DNA of 64,000 bases from Pelovirga terrestris (GTDB lineage: Bacteria > Desulfobacterota > Desulfuromonadia > Desulfuromonadales > Geopsychrobacteraceae), in the NCBI RefSeq assembly GCF_014773365.1, contig NZ_JACWUN010000005.1, positions 142,629 to 206,628 on the forward strand. Reading direction: 5' to 3'. This document shows positions 62,754 through 64,000 of this stretch, one piece after another; position 1 is the stretch's first letter, and every line of letters starts with the position of its first letter. A program made the position numbers and the translations under genes. The notes below the pieces were generated by a model. The model worked only from the letters and a program-made list of their open reading frames with translations. It did not search any database and had not been told where the DNA came from.

Positions 62754-64000
62754 TTGGCAAACACGAGGTTATCCATGCGTAAAATTAGAGAAACACTCCG
62801 TCTTCACCACGACAGTGGTTTAGGGCAACGCCCCATTAGCCGCTGTCTGAACATCTCCCGCACCACCGTTGGTGACTACCTGCACCGGGCGAAAATAGCC
62901 GGTCTGAGTTGGCCGCTACCAGAGGCCCTGACCGATCAGCAACTCTACAACCGATTATTCCCACCGGCGGGTTCTGTTTCATCCTCCGACCGCCCCTTAC
63001 CGGACTGTGCTTACCTCCATGCCGAGCTGAAACGCAAAGGAGTGACCCTGATGCTGCTCTGGGAGGAGTATCAAGCCGAGCACCCGCAGGGGTATCGTTA
63101 CAGCCACTTCTGCGAAATATACCGGCAGTGGGCGCGCAAGTTGAAGATCTCCATGCGGCAGATCCACAAGGCCGGCGAGAAACTGTTCGTCGACTATTGC
63201 GGTCACACCCTGCCCATCGTCAACCCGCAGACCGGCGAGATCAGTGAGGCTCAGATCTTCGTGGCGGTCTTAGGCGCCAGCAATTATACCTTTGCCGAAG
63301 CGACCTTGAGTCAGAACCTGTCGGACTGGCTTGGTTCCCACCGTCGCGCCTTTGAATTTCTTGGTGGCGTCCCGGAACTCGTCATCCCTGACAATCTGAA
63401 AAGTGCCGTCAGCAAACCCTGCCGCTACGAACCGGATCTGAATCCAAGCTATCAGGAGCTGGCCGAACATTTCGGCACGGCGGTCATACCGGCTCGTGTT
63501 CGCAAACCGAAGGACAAGTCCAAGGCTGAAGTCGGTGTCCAGGTCGTCGAGCGCTGGATTATGGCGCGACTGCGCAAGCAGACCTTCTTCAGTCTGGTCG
63601 CTGCCAATGCCGCTATCCGGGTGCTGTTGACGGATCTGAACAACCGCCCCTTTAAGAAACTTCCCGGCTCACGCAAAGAGGCCTTTGAGGCCCTCGATCG
63701 TCCAATGTTGAAACCGTTACCGACAAACGCTTATGCCTTTTCTCAGTGGCAGAAGGTGCGGGCCGGGATCGATTATCATGTCGCGGTTGATGGTCACTAC
63801 TACTCGGTTCCCTATCAACTACGAGGCCAGCAGCTTGAGGCCCGTATCACCGCAACCAGCATCGAATGTTTTGTGCAGCGCAAACGGGTTGCCTCCCATG
63901 TCCGCTCTTACCAGAAGGGTCGTCACACCACGGTCAGCGACCACATGCCCAAAGGCCATCAGGAGTATGCTGACTGGACCCCGCAGCGACTGATCCGTTG
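62754..64000 (+). CDS. istA: IS21-family transposase IstA (partial, 3' end outside window)
   Basis: About 415 residues are present. The start is TTG at 62754 after AGGAGGTGCACCG, giving [20 protein letters not shown]; the ATG at 62775 lacks a site. N-terminal helix-turn-helix ([20 protein letters not shown]), then the DDE core: [12 protein letters not shown] (Asp), [12 protein letters not shown] (Asp), [19 protein letters not shown] (Glu). All three catalytic acids are intact, so the element may be active if istB is intact outside the window. Confidence 0.95.
   Translation, partial: MANTRLSMRKIRETLRLHHDSGLGQRPISRCLNISRTTVGDYLHRAKIAGLSWPLPEALTDQQLYNRLFPPAGSVSSSDRPLPDCAYLHAELKRKGVTLMLLWEEYQAEHPQGYRYSHFCEIYRQWARKLKISMRQIHKAGEKLFVDYCGHTLPIVNPQTGEISEAQIFVAVLGASNYTFAEATLSQNLSDWLGSHRRAFEFLGGVPELVIPDNLKSAVSKPCRYEPDLNPSYQELAEHFGTAVIPARVRKPKDKSKAEVGVQVVERWIMARLRKQTFFSLVAANAAIRVLLTDLNNRPFKKLPGSRKEAFEALDRPMLKPLPTNAYAFSQWQKVRAGIDYHVAVDGHYYSVPYQLRGQQLEARITATSIECFVQRKRVASHVRSYQKGRHTTVSDHMPKGHQEYADWTPQRLIR

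Larger units (their letters stand above)
62524..64000 (+). mobile_element. IS21-type insertion sequence (left part; continues past window)
   Basis: The element begins about TGCGTATTCC at 62524, inside the IS4 transposase gene. Its left end carries five direct 24-bp repeats and one inverted unit, then istA. istB and the right end lie outside the window. Confidence 0.85.

Overview
The window looks like chromosome of a metal- or electrode-respiring anaerobe of the Desulfuromonadales type (Geobacter/Desulfuromonas/Pelobacter relatives). The grounds are a porin-cytochrome conduit with 10-heme and 8-heme c-type cytochromes, a YedF-type selenium protein, a DUF4388 protein, and the general gene style. 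Genus and species cannot be fixed from the sequence alone.

Layout. 1-8016 (minus strand) is the classic tRNA-tufB/secE-nusG-rplKAJL-rpoB block: tandem promoters, tRNA-Thr(TGT), Tyr, Gly, Thr(GGT), tuf, rpmG, tRNA-Trp, secE, nusG, rplK, rplA, an L10 leader, rplJ, rplL, an attenuator hairpin and rpoB, which runs off the left edge. 8050-13796 (minus) holds rlmB-pyrF-DUF4388 protein (overlapping genes), proS and ispG. 13960-28846 is a mosaic of housekeeping genes: rlmD, yedF, malQ, uvrC, proC, rluD-like, pgeF, an AI-2E permease, an HNH nuclease, a radical SAM enzyme and several small redox proteins.

28869-38066 (minus) is dominated by glycogen metabolism: a GH57 enzyme, a GalT-like uridylyltransferase and a 1545-residue protein that joins a GH13 amylase-type region to an ADP-glucose-type glycogen synthase, followed by a membrane ferric-reductase-like flavoprotein. 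malQ (16208) and glgP (49662) complete the picture of glycogen synthesis and breakdown. 38341-53583 holds a radical SAM protein, a Rep/PcrA helicase, OsmC, DUF523-DUF1722, an SDR protein, a PAS-GGDEF diguanylate cyclase, glgP, polA and an L,D-transpeptidase. An unclassified ~135-bp structured repeat occurs in two opposed copies on either side of the SDR gene, with a collapsed third copy between glgP and polA.

53649-56725 is accessory DNA: an alanine-rich lipoprotein, a Phd/VapC pair whose toxin is frameshifted, a HigA fragment, an intact HigBA-type pair, a zinc-ribbon insertion-sequence relic, and many palindromes, including copies of a GGGGGACATAATACCGAT-type inverted repeat.

56759-61153 (minus) is the most interesting functional unit: an outer-membrane porin, a periplasmic decaheme cytochrome and a surface OmcA/MtrC-type lipoprotein cytochrome with a lopsided 3+5 heme layout. 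Together they should carry electrons across the outer membrane. Upstream lies an IS4-type element (61577-62523) cut by an IS21-type element whose left end has five 24-bp repeats and whose istA runs off the right edge.
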